NCBI GenBank assembly: GCA_039819665.1
Contig: JBCBRM010000025.1
Span: 55,820 to 119,819, forward strand
DNA: 64,000 nucleotides
Source of the DNA: JAWPMV01 sp039819665
Lineage (GTDB): Bacteria; Bacteroidota; Bacteroidia; J057
Direction: 5' to 3'
In this document: positions 27,301-35,671 of the stretch, one piece after another
Layout: the number at the start of each line of letters is the position of its first letter
Numbering within the stretch: the first letter of the stretch is position 1
Notes under the pieces: model-generated
What the model saw: the letters and a program-made list of their open reading frames with translations, nothing else
The model's database searches: none
Told to the model about the DNA's origin: nothing
Program-made: the position numbers and the translations under genes

Positions 27301-27331
27301 AATTCTCTATGGCTAGTTTTGGAAGTCTCAT
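24305..27331 (-). CDS. RND efflux transporter permease (HAE-1/AcrB-like)
   Basis: An inner-membrane drug/proton antiporter subunit of 1008 residues with the twofold RND plan: TM1 near residues 10-30, a large periplasmic loop, TM2-6, a second loop and TM8-12. PRYEDPSLNFPLFNV and VYPGTNPQDMEELVVNPLEE are the N-terminal RND signature. The proton-relay helix reads GLLVDNGIVVVENINRYL, so the second aspartate of the AcrB Asp-Asp pair is Asn here. The gene is last in the order outer-membrane factor, adaptor, permease, 18 bp after the adaptor. Regulation is probably by the TetR gene at 29936-30580. The substrate is unknown. Confidence 0.93.
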   Translation of the reverse strand: MRLPKLAIENYAFVLILVLMAGSVGVLSFLNMPRYEDPSLNFPLFNVVAVYPGTNPQDMEELVVNPLEEQINEMEDLTELKSRIRDGLAIINVEGSYDADVDELFDEVNEKVAAAREELPEDLFLLEVTQVNPLDVNVLQLALISETAPYGEMLDWAEDLEDRMEKVPGVRTVEIEAYPEEEVRISLDMDKIAQYGISLRQLSGIIQANNTNIPGGDLDAGELHFSLKTSGGYKSLDELKNTVVSSFQGRILYLKDIADIKFAYEDPKYLGRLNGRRAIFISATQKDGKNILQVGESLNNEVAAFKEKLPAGLELAVAFEQPPAVKARVNDFFINLLQGIGLVGLIIFMFFGFRNSLIIMTVIPTSIVMAIWWLDSSGFGLQQMSIAGLVIALGLLVDNGIVVVENINRYLKEGHSLKDAAINGTKEVGWAIVSSTATSILAFFPLTQLGGGTGDFIKSMPITVVYALLASLLLALTLTPLLASKWLKEASARQLSRLERFMQNLINNYYRKTLKFSLKRPFVVLALGIGSLLGSFALFPYVGISFFPGADKPILVVDIDLPDGKNIEKTDEIARYVESVLDTTDFVKGYITNVGHGNPRMYYNVIPKNFTQHHAQLIVHLDKWDRKRFYKTFDELRTTFSEYPGAKIKVNELQNGPPYDAPISIQILGDDLDTIKTYADQLEELIARTPGTLNVNNPLAINRMNIRTRIKRDKAGMFGVQFTDIDLSVRTALNGNSLGKMNYPDGSEYDIIARMQEGKDASVSDFQKISVASVTGAQIPLRQVADIVFEPSASQIDHRELQRNTTVTADVEPNANSREITLEIIDQLDNIKLPEGYEFYISGEFESQQESFGNLGVMLITAVLGIFAILVLQFKSFSQPFVVLSAIPLAFSGSIVGLFLTGYSFSFLAFVGFTSLVGIVVNTSIILVDYSNQLRDKGMEKLEAIQQASETRFTPIILTSMTTILGLLPLTLSGSSLWSPLGWTIIGGMVSSTLLTLLVVPILYKWFT

Positions 27332-27349
27332 GTTGATCTTGATTTGAAA

Positions 27350-28417
27350 TTAGTTGCCAGTGATCTTAGGGCTATCAGTTACGATCTTGATTGGACTTTC
27401 AGGGCGTAGATAACGGGCGCCATCCGTAATGACTTCTTTATGGCTTCCCAGTTCACTTTCCGGAGTCAGGATAAAGTCATCTCCAATTTCATAGCTCCGC
27501 AAATCCAGTCTTTGAACTCCTTTTCCATCTGCACTGGGTACATAAATACTAGCCGTTTTGGGGTCTGCTTCAACCACTGCTTCAATCGGGATACGGACGA
27601 TCCCTTTTTTTGCCTCAGGGAAAATATGCGCTTTGCCGATGAATCCATTTTTGATGCTGACCTTATTATTTCTGATAGCAACTTCAACTTCATAAGTTCC
27701 ACTCATTGGATCGGAACCTGCAGCAATTTCCGTTACTATACCTTCAAAACTTTGGTTGGGGAATGCGTCGAAGTTCAACTGAGCTACATCTCCCAATTTG
27801 ATCCGTACTACATCTACATCCGTAAGACCCAGTCGAAGGACTTGAGCGCTTTGATTAGCGGCGATGAAGTAGACAGGATTACCGGGGCCTATGATTTCTC
27901 CTTTTTCTGCAAATCTTTTTAAAACTCTACCAGAACTAGGTGAATAAATGCTAGAGTACTTCTGATTGAATTCGGCTATTTTAAGGTTGTTTTCTGCGAC
28001 TTCTTTGGCAGTGGTTAAATCCTGGACCTGTTCTAAAGTGGCTACTGTATCTTTGTAAAGCCTTTCTCCTCTTTCCAAGTCGCGATTAGCTTTTTCCAGG
28101 GCAGTTTTCGCCTGGGCGACTTGAGCCTGAATTTCAGAGGGATCCAGTCTGGCCAATACCTGCCCTTTCTTTACTCGATCTCCTTCATTCACATAGACAG
28201 CAGTAATGACACCGCCTATTTTGAAAGCCAACCTTAGCTCCTCCTGAGATGCCACAATTCCACTGGCCTGAATCGGCAAGGATTTATCCTGTGGTACCAC
28301 CTCAGCTATCCGTACAGGGACGGGCTTAGGTTCAGTCTTCATTGCTTCTTTCTTTGGAGCTTCGCTACAAGCTGCAAGGAATATGAAAACGCTCAGTATG
28401 AGTGATGTATATTTCAT
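27350..28417 (-). CDS. RND efflux periplasmic adaptor (membrane fusion protein, lipoprotein)
   Basis: The adaptor of 355 residues links the permease and the outer-membrane channel. The lipobox is FLAAC (Cys17). The lipoyl/barrel-sandwich half-motifs are GGVITAVYVNEGDRVKKGQV and SPSSGRVLKRFAEKGEII, separated by a helical hairpin (QAQVAQAKTALEKANRDLER). Beta-barrel and membrane-proximal domains follow. This is full length for the AcrA/HlyD family. It sits between the TolC-like gene and the permease gene in one operon. Confidence 0.93.
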   Translation of the reverse strand: MKYTSLILSVFIFLAACSEAPKKEAMKTEPKPVPVRIAEVVPQDKSLPIQASGIVASQEELRLAFKIGGVITAVYVNEGDRVKKGQVLARLDPSEIQAQVAQAKTALEKANRDLERGERLYKDTVATLEQVQDLTTAKEVAENNLKIAEFNQKYSSIYSPSSGRVLKRFAEKGEIIGPGNPVYFIAANQSAQVLRLGLTDVDVVRIKLGDVAQLNFDAFPNQSFEGIVTEIAAGSDPMSGTYEVEVAIRNNKVSIKNGFIGKAHIFPEAKKGIVRIPIEAVVEADPKTASIYVPSADGKGVQRLDLRSYEIGDDFILTPESELGSHKEVITDGARYLRPESPIKIVTDSPKITGN

Positions 28418-28432
28418 TTTAATTTTTTTTTA

Positions 28433-28483
28433 ATGTGTTCTAGTGTTCTGACGCATTCTATGTACAAAAACACGAGAACACAT
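28433..28483. repeat. Short palindrome inside the efflux operon
   Basis: ATGTGTTCTAGTG (28433-28445) and CACGAGAACACAT (28471-28483) pair over 12 of 13 positions around a 25-nt spacer. It lies between the TolC-like and adaptor genes. It may tune relative expression in the operon, and it shares the GTGTT texture of the other palindromes. Confidence 0.55.
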
Positions 28484-28497
28484 GAATACCTGTGTAC

Positions 28498-29868
28498 TTA
28501 TCTTACTTCCCCACTCGCCCATTGTAATTCGGCTTGCTTGCTGAGAAGGGAATATGTGTCTATCGTCAGGGTTAATTGTGATTGTGTGAATTGGGTGCGG
28601 GCATCCAATAATTCGAGGAGGCTCGCTTTATTTTCTTTGTAGAGTTTTTGAGTAAGGCGGAAGCTTTCTTTTGCTGCGCTCAGACCTTGTGTGTCAGATT
28701 TGATGCGACTTTTAGCGGCTTCCAATTCATACCAGTTTTGGCGAACTTGTAATTGAATTTGGGAATTCAATTCCTGCTCTCTGATCTGCAAACTTCTTTG
28801 GTCAAGTTTGCTCTGTTGAACACGTGCTTTTCTTTGGTTTCCTGTGAAAAGATCCCATTCAAGAGAAACCAGCGCCAACCAGTATCCCTGGTTCCCAAAG
28901 TCATAACCAAATCCCTGGAACCCCCCATCAGCAACAAGATTCAGCCTAGGGATGCCTGCAGATTCATTGAGGTTAACAGCTTCTTTTTGTGCTTTTTGAG
29001 CCGATCGTAATTGAGCGATTTCAATGCGATTGTTAAGGGCCTGCTCACTAAGTTGATCCATTGAGAGTAATATTTTCTCTTCTTTTACTTCTTCATCCTT
29101 CTTTATTTCCGTTTCCAGTGGTCGGTTTAAGAGAAAGTTGAAATAGGCACGAGCGGTTTGAGATTGAGCTTCGGCCAGGCTTTTATCCTTACGAATTTTA
29201 CTCAATTCAAATTCTGAACGAGAAATCACAACGGGAGTAGCTTTTTCGTTGCGTACCAGGCTACGATTTACCCGGATAATCTCCTTTATCAACTCCTCAG
29301 ACTCTTTATATATATTGAGTACTTCCTGAGTCTGTAGCCATGAGAAGTAGGCCAGGCGGATATCCCGAACTAATTCTTGCCTGTAGGCATCTCTTTGATT
29401 TGCCTGAATTTCAATTTGAGCTTCTTTGGCTTTGCGATTAATGCCCAATGCAGGATTGTAAATGGGCTGGATGAGCCTCAGTTTGGTTTCCTGAAAATTG
29501 TTAGGGGCGAATTGCTCATTTACATTCTCAATATTGGTAGCAAAAGAATTGGTTTCTGTAAGCTGATTGAGGGTCGCATAAACGGGATTGAGCAAGTCTC
29601 CTACTGGGAAGTTCAGACTACGTCCGCCGCCTGCCAGGCTATAAGATGCATTGAAAGCCAGATAAGGCATGAACATGCCTTTTGCCTCTCTTAAAGCCGC
29701 TTTGCTTTTTTCATAGGAAAGCTGTTGGGTTTGTAAGCTGCGGTTGTTTTGCAATCCCATTTGAATGTACTCATTCAGGACCGGAGACTGTGCCTGTAAA
29801 GCTACACTACTTCCCCAAAGGCATAGGAATACCGTCAGCCAATAGCTACTATGTTTGAAGTATCTCAT
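28498..29868 (-). CDS. TolC-family outer-membrane efflux protein
   Basis: Outer-membrane channel of 456 residues. The signal peptide is LTVFLCLWGSSVALQAQS, followed by the duplicated helix-strand-helix pattern of TolC/OprM proteins, with long amphipathic helices (SKAALREAKGMFMPYLAFNA, ESFRLTQKLYKENKASLLEL). LLELLDARTQFTQSQLTL is the family's C-terminal signature. It is the first structural gene of the efflux operon, directly after the TetR gene on the same strand, and an operator-like palindrome lies between them. Confidence 0.93.
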   Translation of the reverse strand: MRYFKHSSYWLTVFLCLWGSSVALQAQSPVLNEYIQMGLQNNRSLQTQQLSYEKSKAALREAKGMFMPYLAFNASYSLAGGGRSLNFPVGDLLNPVYATLNQLTETNSFATNIENVNEQFAPNNFQETKLRLIQPIYNPALGINRKAKEAQIEIQANQRDAYRQELVRDIRLAYFSWLQTQEVLNIYKESEELIKEIIRVNRSLVRNEKATPVVISRSEFELSKIRKDKSLAEAQSQTARAYFNFLLNRPLETEIKKDEEVKEEKILLSMDQLSEQALNNRIEIAQLRSAQKAQKEAVNLNESAGIPRLNLVADGGFQGFGYDFGNQGYWLALVSLEWDLFTGNQRKARVQQSKLDQRSLQIREQELNSQIQLQVRQNWYELEAAKSRIKSDTQGLSAAKESFRLTQKLYKENKASLLELLDARTQFTQSQLTLTIDTYSLLSKQAELQWASGEVR

Positions 29869-29893
29869 TATAGTGGTTTTTGACAGAATAATC

Positions 29894-29915
29894 GTTCAAT
29901 AATGAACGGTGTTCA
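29894..29915. promoter_or_regulatory. Probable TetR operator before the efflux operon
   Basis: GTTCA-ATAA-TGAAC-GGT-GTTCA is a chain of overlapping inverted GTTCA/TGAAC half-sites in the 67-bp gap between the TetR gene and the TolC-like gene. The 13-bp core TGAACGGTGTTCA (29903-29915) recurs as TGAACAGTGTTCA at 30681-30693 upstream of the TetR gene. Confidence 0.65.
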
Positions 29916-29935
29916 GTGAGCGTGTAAATTTTTTT

Positions 29936-30580
29936 CTAGTCTTTTTTTACTTTAAATAAATCAGTAACTAAATCTGTTGATTTCAGTACAAGTTCTTCGA
30001 TATTATGATTAGGAAACATCATCATGCGTTTGCAGAGGCAGAGTGAAACCATGCCATGTACTGAGGACCAGAGGCTAAAGGTAATCTTTTCGATTTCATC
30101 TTTTATAAAAACCCCTTTTTCAATGGCATAGCGGACTGATTCATACAAACAGCCAAAACTACTCATGGCGCTGGTCCATTTTGTTTCATCTACTTCGTCT
30201 AATGGCCCATGTCTTTCTTCCAGCACATTCATAGGTGCCTGCTTATTGAACATAAGGTCATAATACTCAGGATAATCCCAGGCAAATTGAATATATGCAC
30301 GCGCCATTTCTTTTATCCTCAACATGGGATCTTTGATTCCCATTCTTGCCTGCATGCGCTCATGAAGTAATTTAAATCCTTCGTCATGTACAGCAAAGAG
30401 CAGCTCATCTTTGTTTTCGAAGTAGAGGTAAAGCGTTCCCGGGCTACAATCCAACTCTTTTGCAATGGCTCTCCAGGAAGTCTTTTCAAAGCCAAACTCG
30501 GAAAACATCTTCATAGCCACATCGAGAATGCGCTCCCTCATGTCCTGCTTCTTCTGATATTTTTTCGATTTACTTCTCAC
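29936..30580 (-). CDS. TetR/AcrR regulator of the efflux operon
   Basis: A repressor of 214 residues. The HTH is MRERILDVAMKMFSEFGFEK then WRAIAKELDCSPGTLYLYFE, the canonical TetR pattern ending in LYxYF. The start is a GTG at 30580, which gives a basic leader (SKSKKYQKK). An ATG at 30541 is possible but would begin exactly at the HTH. It lies upstream of the outer-membrane factor, adaptor and permease genes on the same strand, and matching palindromes on both sides suggest autoregulation as well as operon control. The ligand is unknown. Confidence 0.9.
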   Translation of the reverse strand: MRSKSKKYQKKQDMRERILDVAMKMFSEFGFEKTSWRAIAKELDCSPGTLYLYFENKDELLFAVHDEGFKLLHERMQARMGIKDPMLRIKEMARAYIQFAWDYPEYYDLMFNKQAPMNVLEERHGPLDEVDETKWTSAMSSFGCLYESVRYAIEKGVFIKDEIEKITFSLWSSVHGMVSLCLCKRMMMFPNHNIEELVLKSTDLVTDLFKVKKD

Positions 30581-30633
30581 GATGAACTTTTAGACAGTCA
30601 GACTGCCTAATTAAGATAGTTGCCTGTGATCAA

Positions 30634-30693
30634 ATGAACAAATAATATTTGCTTGTTCATAATGATCTAACGCAAATTTATGAACAGTGTTCA
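30634..30693. promoter_or_regulatory. Probable autoregulatory TetR operators
   Basis: Two inverted repeats lie upstream of the TetR gene: ATGAACAA...TTGTTCAT (30634-30641 and 30653-30660) and TGAACAGTGTTCA (30681-30693). The second matches the operator before the TolC-like gene in 12 of 13 positions. Confidence 0.6.
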
Positions 30694-30749
30694 GAAAAAC
30701 TAAATTTTTTCTCCAAATTTTTGTTAGAATGCGGAATAAAGGGGTTGGA

Positions 30750-31466
30750 TTACCAATCGGGACGCTTGTTACGCTTCTTCCTGCTACTGCTTCTAACCAC
30801 TTTTCGGAGCTGTTGGACATATTGAGGGTCCTGATTTCGCAGGGCTTCCAATACAGCATAAGCTTCTTCTTCTGTAAGTGTATCTCCCAGTAGGCGAGGA
30901 AGGTCATTGGTACGACGGGTTTGCGTCATGCGCTTTCTGATTTGCTGGAGTAAGCGTTCTAACTCCTGGTCATTCATGCGAGGAGGTGGGGGAGGAGTCT
31001 CCTCTTCTTCCTCTTCAGGAGGATCATTATTATCATCCTCATTTTGTTTGGGAGGATTATTTTGTTTCTGCCTTCTTACCAATTCGAAATTATAGCGGGC
31101 AGATTCATTATTGGGGTCAAAAATCAGGGCTTCCTTAAAGGAAGATAAAGCCGTATTTAGTTGTAAAGCTTCCGCCTGAAGGACTCCGAGATTATTTGCT
31201 GCCTTGGAGGCTAAGTTTGGGTTCATAGAAGCCAGAACCAACTGGAAGTGATATACGGCACTATCTTTATTATTCATCTGCATCAGACACTGAGCCATAT
31301 TGTAATTGATCTGTGCCTGTTTTTCTGGATAACGTTCTATGGCTTCCCCGAAAAGTTGGAGGCTTTGCTGAAAACTCCCCTGATCATAGGCTTCCAGGGC
31401 GCGAGAGATAATCCCGTCACTTCCGGTTCCCAGAAACAAGAGCAGGTATGCAAGATAAATCCTCAT
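30750..31466 (-). CDS. TPR protein of the BatC/BatE type
   Basis: A 238-residue protein with an N-terminal hydrophobic signal (MRIYLAYLLLFLGTG) and about three TPR repeats (residues 20-135). A low-complexity acidic and proline-rich stretch follows (DDNNDPPEEEEEETPPPPPR) and then a basic C terminus (SSRKKRNKRPDW). In Bacteroidota, TPR proteins of this sort follow VWA genes in the aerotolerance (Bat) cluster. Here the start codon overlaps the stop of the VWA gene by 4 bp, so translation is coupled. Confidence 0.78.
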   Translation of the reverse strand: MRIYLAYLLLFLGTGSDGIISRALEAYDQGSFQQSLQLFGEAIERYPEKQAQINYNMAQCLMQMNNKDSAVYHFQLVLASMNPNLASKAANNLGVLQAEALQLNTALSSFKEALIFDPNNESARYNFELVRRQKQNNPPKQNEDDNNDPPEEEEEETPPPPPRMNDQELERLLQQIRKRMTQTRRTNDLPRLLGDTLTEEEAYAVLEALRNQDPQYVQQLRKVVRSSSRKKRNKRPDW

Positions 31467-32449
31467 ACTTTTCTGATTGGCATAATGAAGAGACTCAGTA
31501 CAATTAATATTACAGAAAAAAAGAGAAAGACCTGATAGCGGTTGTTCTCAATCTGTCCGGTACGAGCCTCTATCGGGGAGGAACTCAATTGATATATCTG
31601 CTCTTCCAATTCACTTAGGTTGTCTTCAGAAGCGCTAAGCTTCACATATTCTGTATCAAATTCTCGTGCGATGGTCAATAAGTCATCATCGATCAGACGA
31701 GAAATTACGGTTGTGCCTTCCTCATTTCTTTTATAGCCATTTTTCTTGGGGTCAGATTCTGGTACGGGAGCACCTTCATAGCTCCCAATTCCCACAGTAA
31801 AGACATGGATATTGGCATCTTTGAGCCTTTCAATTACTGAGGCATAGGTATCTCCAAAATCTTCTCCATCAGAAATGAGAATAATAGAACGGCTTATATT
31901 TCGCTCCGTAGTATCTGATTTGGAGAAACGATCCATTGCCATAGCAAGCGCAGATCTAAATTGCGTACCCGTCTGGGCATATTGATAAGTCTCAGCCATA
32001 TCCAGAAAGGTCAGAAAGGCTTCATGGTCGAGGGTAAGTGGGCATTGGACGTAAGCGTTTTCTGTGAACAGGATAAGGCCAATCTTATCCCCTTCGAGCT
32101 TAGTCGTGAGCTGCCTAAGTTCTCGTTTGACCCGCTTTAATCTGCTGGGCCGAATGTCCTCGGCGTTCATGCTGGCAGAAACATCGAGAAGCACATAAAA
32201 CTCTCTTGCCAGGGCATTCATTCGTTCCTGTTTAGAACCCCAGAACGGTCCAAGTAAGCCTACAAATAGCAGGAAAAATCCTCCTGATCTCAGGAAGAAT
32301 TTTGTCATGGGCTGGCTTCGGGCATATTGATCCTCGCTAAACCAGGATTTAGTTATGTATCCAACCCTTCTGTACACAAGGTAAATGATTCCGATACTGG
32401 CCGGAAGGCCCAACGCCCATATCCAATATTCGGGATAAACTACTTGCAA
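31463..32449 (-). CDS. VWA-domain membrane protein (BatB-like)
   Basis: A 328-residue protein with two N-terminal transmembrane helices, a von Willebrand A domain and a C-terminal helix (VFLFFSVILIVLSLFIMPIR). The MIDAS motif DVSAS is present in EFYVLLDVSASMNAEDIRPS, with IILISDGEDFGDTY as the later metal-binding strand. This plan matches BatA/BatB proteins of the Bacteroides aerotolerance cluster. The usual MoxR ATPase, DUF58 and BatD genes are absent next to it, so this is an isolated VWA-TPR pair. Confidence 0.85.
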   Translation of the reverse strand: MQVVYPEYWIWALGLPASIGIIYLVYRRVGYITKSWFSEDQYARSQPMTKFFLRSGGFFLLFVGLLGPFWGSKQERMNALAREFYVLLDVSASMNAEDIRPSRLKRVKRELRQLTTKLEGDKIGLILFTENAYVQCPLTLDHEAFLTFLDMAETYQYAQTGTQFRSALAMAMDRFSKSDTTERNISRSIILISDGEDFGDTYASVIERLKDANIHVFTVGIGSYEGAPVPESDPKKNGYKRNEEGTTVISRLIDDDLLTIAREFDTEYVKLSASEDNLSELEEQIYQLSSSPIEARTGQIENNRYQVFLFFSVILIVLSLFIMPIRKV

Positions 32450-32572
32450 TATTTTTGTCGCTTGTCTATGTGCCTTTGTTTCTGGCTTCTAAAATGCAAA
32501 ATAGCTGCTTTAAAAACATTTTTTTTCAGCTTAAGTGCTTTCTTTTCATCCTAAAACGGTGGATAGTCTTTT

Positions 32573-33778
32573 CTATTGGCTTCTAGGGTCGAGAAAATCG
32601 CGTAGTTTTTCCCCTATAATATTGAATGAATACACACAGAGAAAAATGCTGATACCGGGGAAGAGAGCGATCCACCAATGTTGTCTGACCAACTTACCTT
32701 CTGTAAGCATTCCCCCCCAACTATTCTGACTATCTTCTATCAATGCCAGAAAAGAAAGGGTCGATTCTGCCAATATTGCTGAGCCGATGCCAAAGGCCAA
32801 TATGGGCCAAACACTGGCCAAAGAATTGGGAAGCACATGCCTAAAGAGAATTTGTGCCGGTTTTATCCCTAGTGCTTTGCCCGCCTGGATAAAATCCCTT
32901 TCGCTTATACTCATCATTTCTCCTCTCACTACCCTCGCAATTCCCATCCAGGAAACCAGGGCTATGATCAACATGACAAACCAGATGTTGCGGCTATTGA
33001 AAAAGGAAGCCAAAGCTAGGATTAATAATAAGGGAGGCAAAGATTGGATCAGCTCCATAATGCGACTGATGTAGCTGTCGACTTTCAAAGGAATTTTCTC
33101 TTCCAGAAAATTTCCCCAGTAAATCCTTTTTCCCAATTGCAAGAAAAGTGCGAGGATCAGGCTGAAAATCAATAAACTCAATATGATTTCTGAGATAAGA
33201 CTTGGGGCTCCGGCTTCCGTTTGGAAATTGAATCGCCTCAGGTAAAATCCATAAAAACTAGCCAGGAGAAGGCCGGGCACCATAAGATAGAGACTGGCCC
33301 TTTTCAACAGCAGCTTATGATCCTGAAAATAGCCAGCAAAACTTCCCAATAGAATACCTATAATGCCAGCAATAAGCATAGTAAAGAGTCCAATACTCAG
33401 TGCTCGTCGACTACCTCTAATGATGACTGAAAGTATATCCAATCCATTTCGACCTGATCCCAACCAGTGCCTTTCTCTTAATGGAATACGTTCTCCTGAA
33501 TAAGTTTTCTGTTCGCCTAAGGGAGAAATGGTCCTGTGATTCATATCAATTCCCGTTCCATAGGGAATCAAGGGCCAGATGACCGATTCTAAAGGTAAAT
33601 TCTGCCACTTTTGTTGTGCTGAACTTTGTAGAACTCCATCCAGAACTACCGTTTCCTGGAAAGCAGGGAAATAGCTTTTGCCTTTATAGCTACAATAGAT
33701 TGGTGAAGAGCTTGAGAGAAAGTTGCTGAAAATGCCGAGAAAGAGAAATACCCCAAGTGTAATAAGAGCAAAGCGCAT
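32573..33778 (-). CDS. ABC transporter permease, OppC/DppC family
   Basis: An inner-membrane permease of a peptide-type ABC importer, 401 residues. TM1 is near residues 5-20. After a longer extracytoplasmic part than usual come the family segments HWLGSGRNGLDILSVIIRG, GIIGILLGSFAGYF and the coupling-helix region YSWMGIARVVRGEMMSISER followed by DFIQAGKALG and HVLPNS. The partner permease gene is directly upstream. No substrate-binding protein or ATPase gene is adjacent, so those would be encoded elsewhere. Confidence 0.88.
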   Translation of the reverse strand: MRFALITLGVFLFLGIFSNFLSSSSPIYCSYKGKSYFPAFQETVVLDGVLQSSAQQKWQNLPLESVIWPLIPYGTGIDMNHRTISPLGEQKTYSGERIPLRERHWLGSGRNGLDILSVIIRGSRRALSIGLFTMLIAGIIGILLGSFAGYFQDHKLLLKRASLYLMVPGLLLASFYGFYLRRFNFQTEAGAPSLISEIILSLLIFSLILALFLQLGKRIYWGNFLEEKIPLKVDSYISRIMELIQSLPPLLLILALASFFNSRNIWFVMLIIALVSWMGIARVVRGEMMSISERDFIQAGKALGIKPAQILFRHVLPNSLASVWPILAFGIGSAILAESTLSFLALIEDSQNSWGGMLTEGKLVRQHWWIALFPGISIFLCVYSFNIIGEKLRDFLDPRSQ

Positions 33779-33844
33779 GGCCCAACCGGCTTTCCAGCCT
33801 TCTTTCAGAAATGATCGATATGTACTTTCTGTTTGTGGGATAGC

Positions 33845-35239
33845 TTAGTCTTTGATGAGGTTAATTCGAGGATCTGCTTTATATGTCAGGATATCCGATA
33901 ATAGATATCCCAGCAAGGTCAGAAATCCGAGGATGGAGAAAACGGCCAGAATGACCGGGGTGTTATTCAGAGCAACAGCCGTGTATATATAAGTCCCAAG
34001 ACCTGGGATATTGAAAATCTCTTCTATAATGACAGAACCGCTAAATAAAGCCGGGAGTACGTAAACAGAAATGCTTATCATAGGTAGTAAGGCGTTTCTC
34101 ATCCCATGCTTCCAGACGACCTGATTTTCTTTAAGCCCCTTAGCCCGAGCCGTTCTAATATAGTCCTGCTCGCTTACTTCCAGTAAAGCATTTCGTGTCA
34201 TGCGGCTGAGAATGGCAATACTTCCATAGGTATAAGTAATGAGGGGAAGAATCATACTTGCGATCTTTGAAGAAAGGTCAGGAGCGTGAGCCATATATTC
34301 TGCAGGGAAAATTTTGAGTAAATAAGGATTGGCAAAGGTCATCAATAACAAAAGCCCCATCCAAAATGCTGGTACACTGTCAAGCGCAAATAGAATGCTT
34401 CCACTCAATTTGTCCGGGAGCTTATCTTTATTTCTTGCGGCCCACACGCCAAGGGGAATGCTTATCAGGAAGACCAGCAATGTACTGATAAGGGAAAAGC
34501 CGAAGGTTACCCAGAAGCGTCTTTTAATTTCTTCATTTATGGGGCTATTGTCCAGGTAGGAATATCCCCAGTCAAAGCGTAATGCTCCTTTTATCCAACT
34601 GTGATAGCGATTGTCAGTTCCATACCACGAGAACCAGGGAATGTAGGACTTCCATTTATTGGGCGAATGTTCAATTTCATCAAGGGCCTTACGAACTTTT
34701 TCAGTATCCTCCTTTAGCATTTGTAAGGAATCCTGGTTTTGGAGGAAAAGCTGTATTTGATCCAGCCTGGCCTTAATCTCCTTTACTTTACCTAATCCTC
34801 TGAGGGCAATGATCTCTGCTTTCATGTGAGAGAATACCTCTCGACTGCTAAAGGTTTTTACTCGGGATCGCTCCCTCGCATGTGCATTATCTAATTGACG
34901 GATTGTAAGAAAATAGTCCTGGACCTTTGGCCAGTCTCCACTATGATGGCAAAGCTCTTCGGCAGCAGCTTTTTGTCGGTAGTCATAGATCAGGTGGAGG
35001 GTATCTGGTTCGGCAAAGCTTTGGAGGGCAAAATAAAAGAGGGGTTTATCTAGCTTGTGAAGTTTCCAACTTCTTTTTAGACAGGCTTCATACTCACTAA
35101 AATTGGCCTGTGCTTCCACATTGCATTGAGAGGCCAGTTCATTTACCGGAGACTTGGTACTCAAATAAAAGACGAGCATGGAAATCAGGAGTAATCCCGG
35201 CAGAAAGACCCCCAAACGTTTTAGCACGTATTTCCACAT
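33845..35239 (-). CDS. ABC transporter permease, OppB/DppB family, with long insertion
   Basis: A partner permease of 464 residues against about 310-340 for typical OppB. TM1 (LGVFLPGLLLISMLVFYLS) is followed by some 180 residues of charged, partly coiled-coil extracytoplasmic sequence with no TM helix. After this insertion come the usual five helices with FDWGYSYLDNSPI, DSVPAFWMGLLLL and the EAA-like coupling loop SEQDYIRTARAKGLKENQV. The insertion is likely periplasmic and may help dock the binding protein. Gap to the OppC gene is 66 bp. Confidence 0.88.
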   Translation of the reverse strand: MWKYVLKRLGVFLPGLLLISMLVFYLSTKSPVNELASQCNVEAQANFSEYEACLKRSWKLHKLDKPLFYFALQSFAEPDTLHLIYDYRQKAAAEELCHHSGDWPKVQDYFLTIRQLDNAHARERSRVKTFSSREVFSHMKAEIIALRGLGKVKEIKARLDQIQLFLQNQDSLQMLKEDTEKVRKALDEIEHSPNKWKSYIPWFSWYGTDNRYHSWIKGALRFDWGYSYLDNSPINEEIKRRFWVTFGFSLISTLLVFLISIPLGVWAARNKDKLPDKLSGSILFALDSVPAFWMGLLLLMTFANPYLLKIFPAEYMAHAPDLSSKIASMILPLITYTYGSIAILSRMTRNALLEVSEQDYIRTARAKGLKENQVVWKHGMRNALLPMISISVYVLPALFSGSVIIEEIFNIPGLGTYIYTAVALNNTPVILAVFSILGFLTLLGYLLSDILTYKADPRINLIKD

Positions 35240-35374
35240 GTGTCCAAATAAAAAAAGTAGAGGCTAAATTCAAACCCATAGCGGCTTAAGCTGCTTTTTT
35301 GGAACCTAAAGGCAGAGGTTTAATTTCAGTTAAAATTTTTTTGAAATTTCGTTCGCATATTCAATCATAATTTC

Positions 35375-35382
35375 TATCTTTG
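35375..35382 (+). promoter_or_regulatory. Bacteroidota -7 element before tRNA-Ser
   Basis: TATCTTTG matches the phylum consensus TAnnTTTG exactly. It ends 10 bp before the tRNA-Ser 5' end. No convincing -33 TTTG at the right spacing was found. Confidence 0.5.
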
Positions 35383-35392
35383 CAAACGCTTC

Positions 35393-35483
<91 letters not shown>

Positions 35484-35593
35484 CTTACAAAACAGACTAG
35501 TTATAGCTAGCTTTTTGTTTGCCAAGGGGCCGAAAGATCTTTAAATACACAGGTGTAGACTCCGGTTTTTTAGGAGATATACACTATCGAGAA

Positions 35594-35668
35594 CGAGGTG
35601 TGGCGCAGTCCGGTTAGCGCACCTGCTTTGGGAGCAGGGGGTCGCAGGTTCGAATCCTGCCACCTCGA
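35594..35668 (+). tRNA. tRNA-Pro (anticodon UGG)
   Basis: The acceptor stem is CGAGGTG/CACCTCG with discriminator A. The anticodon stem-loop CCTGCTTTGGGAGCAGG gives UGG, and the T-loop is GGTTCGAATCC. It is 75 nt long with CCA not encoded. It may share a transcript with tRNA-Ser 110 bp upstream, and it is followed at once by a strong terminator. Confidence 0.95.
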
Positions 35669-35671
35669 CTT

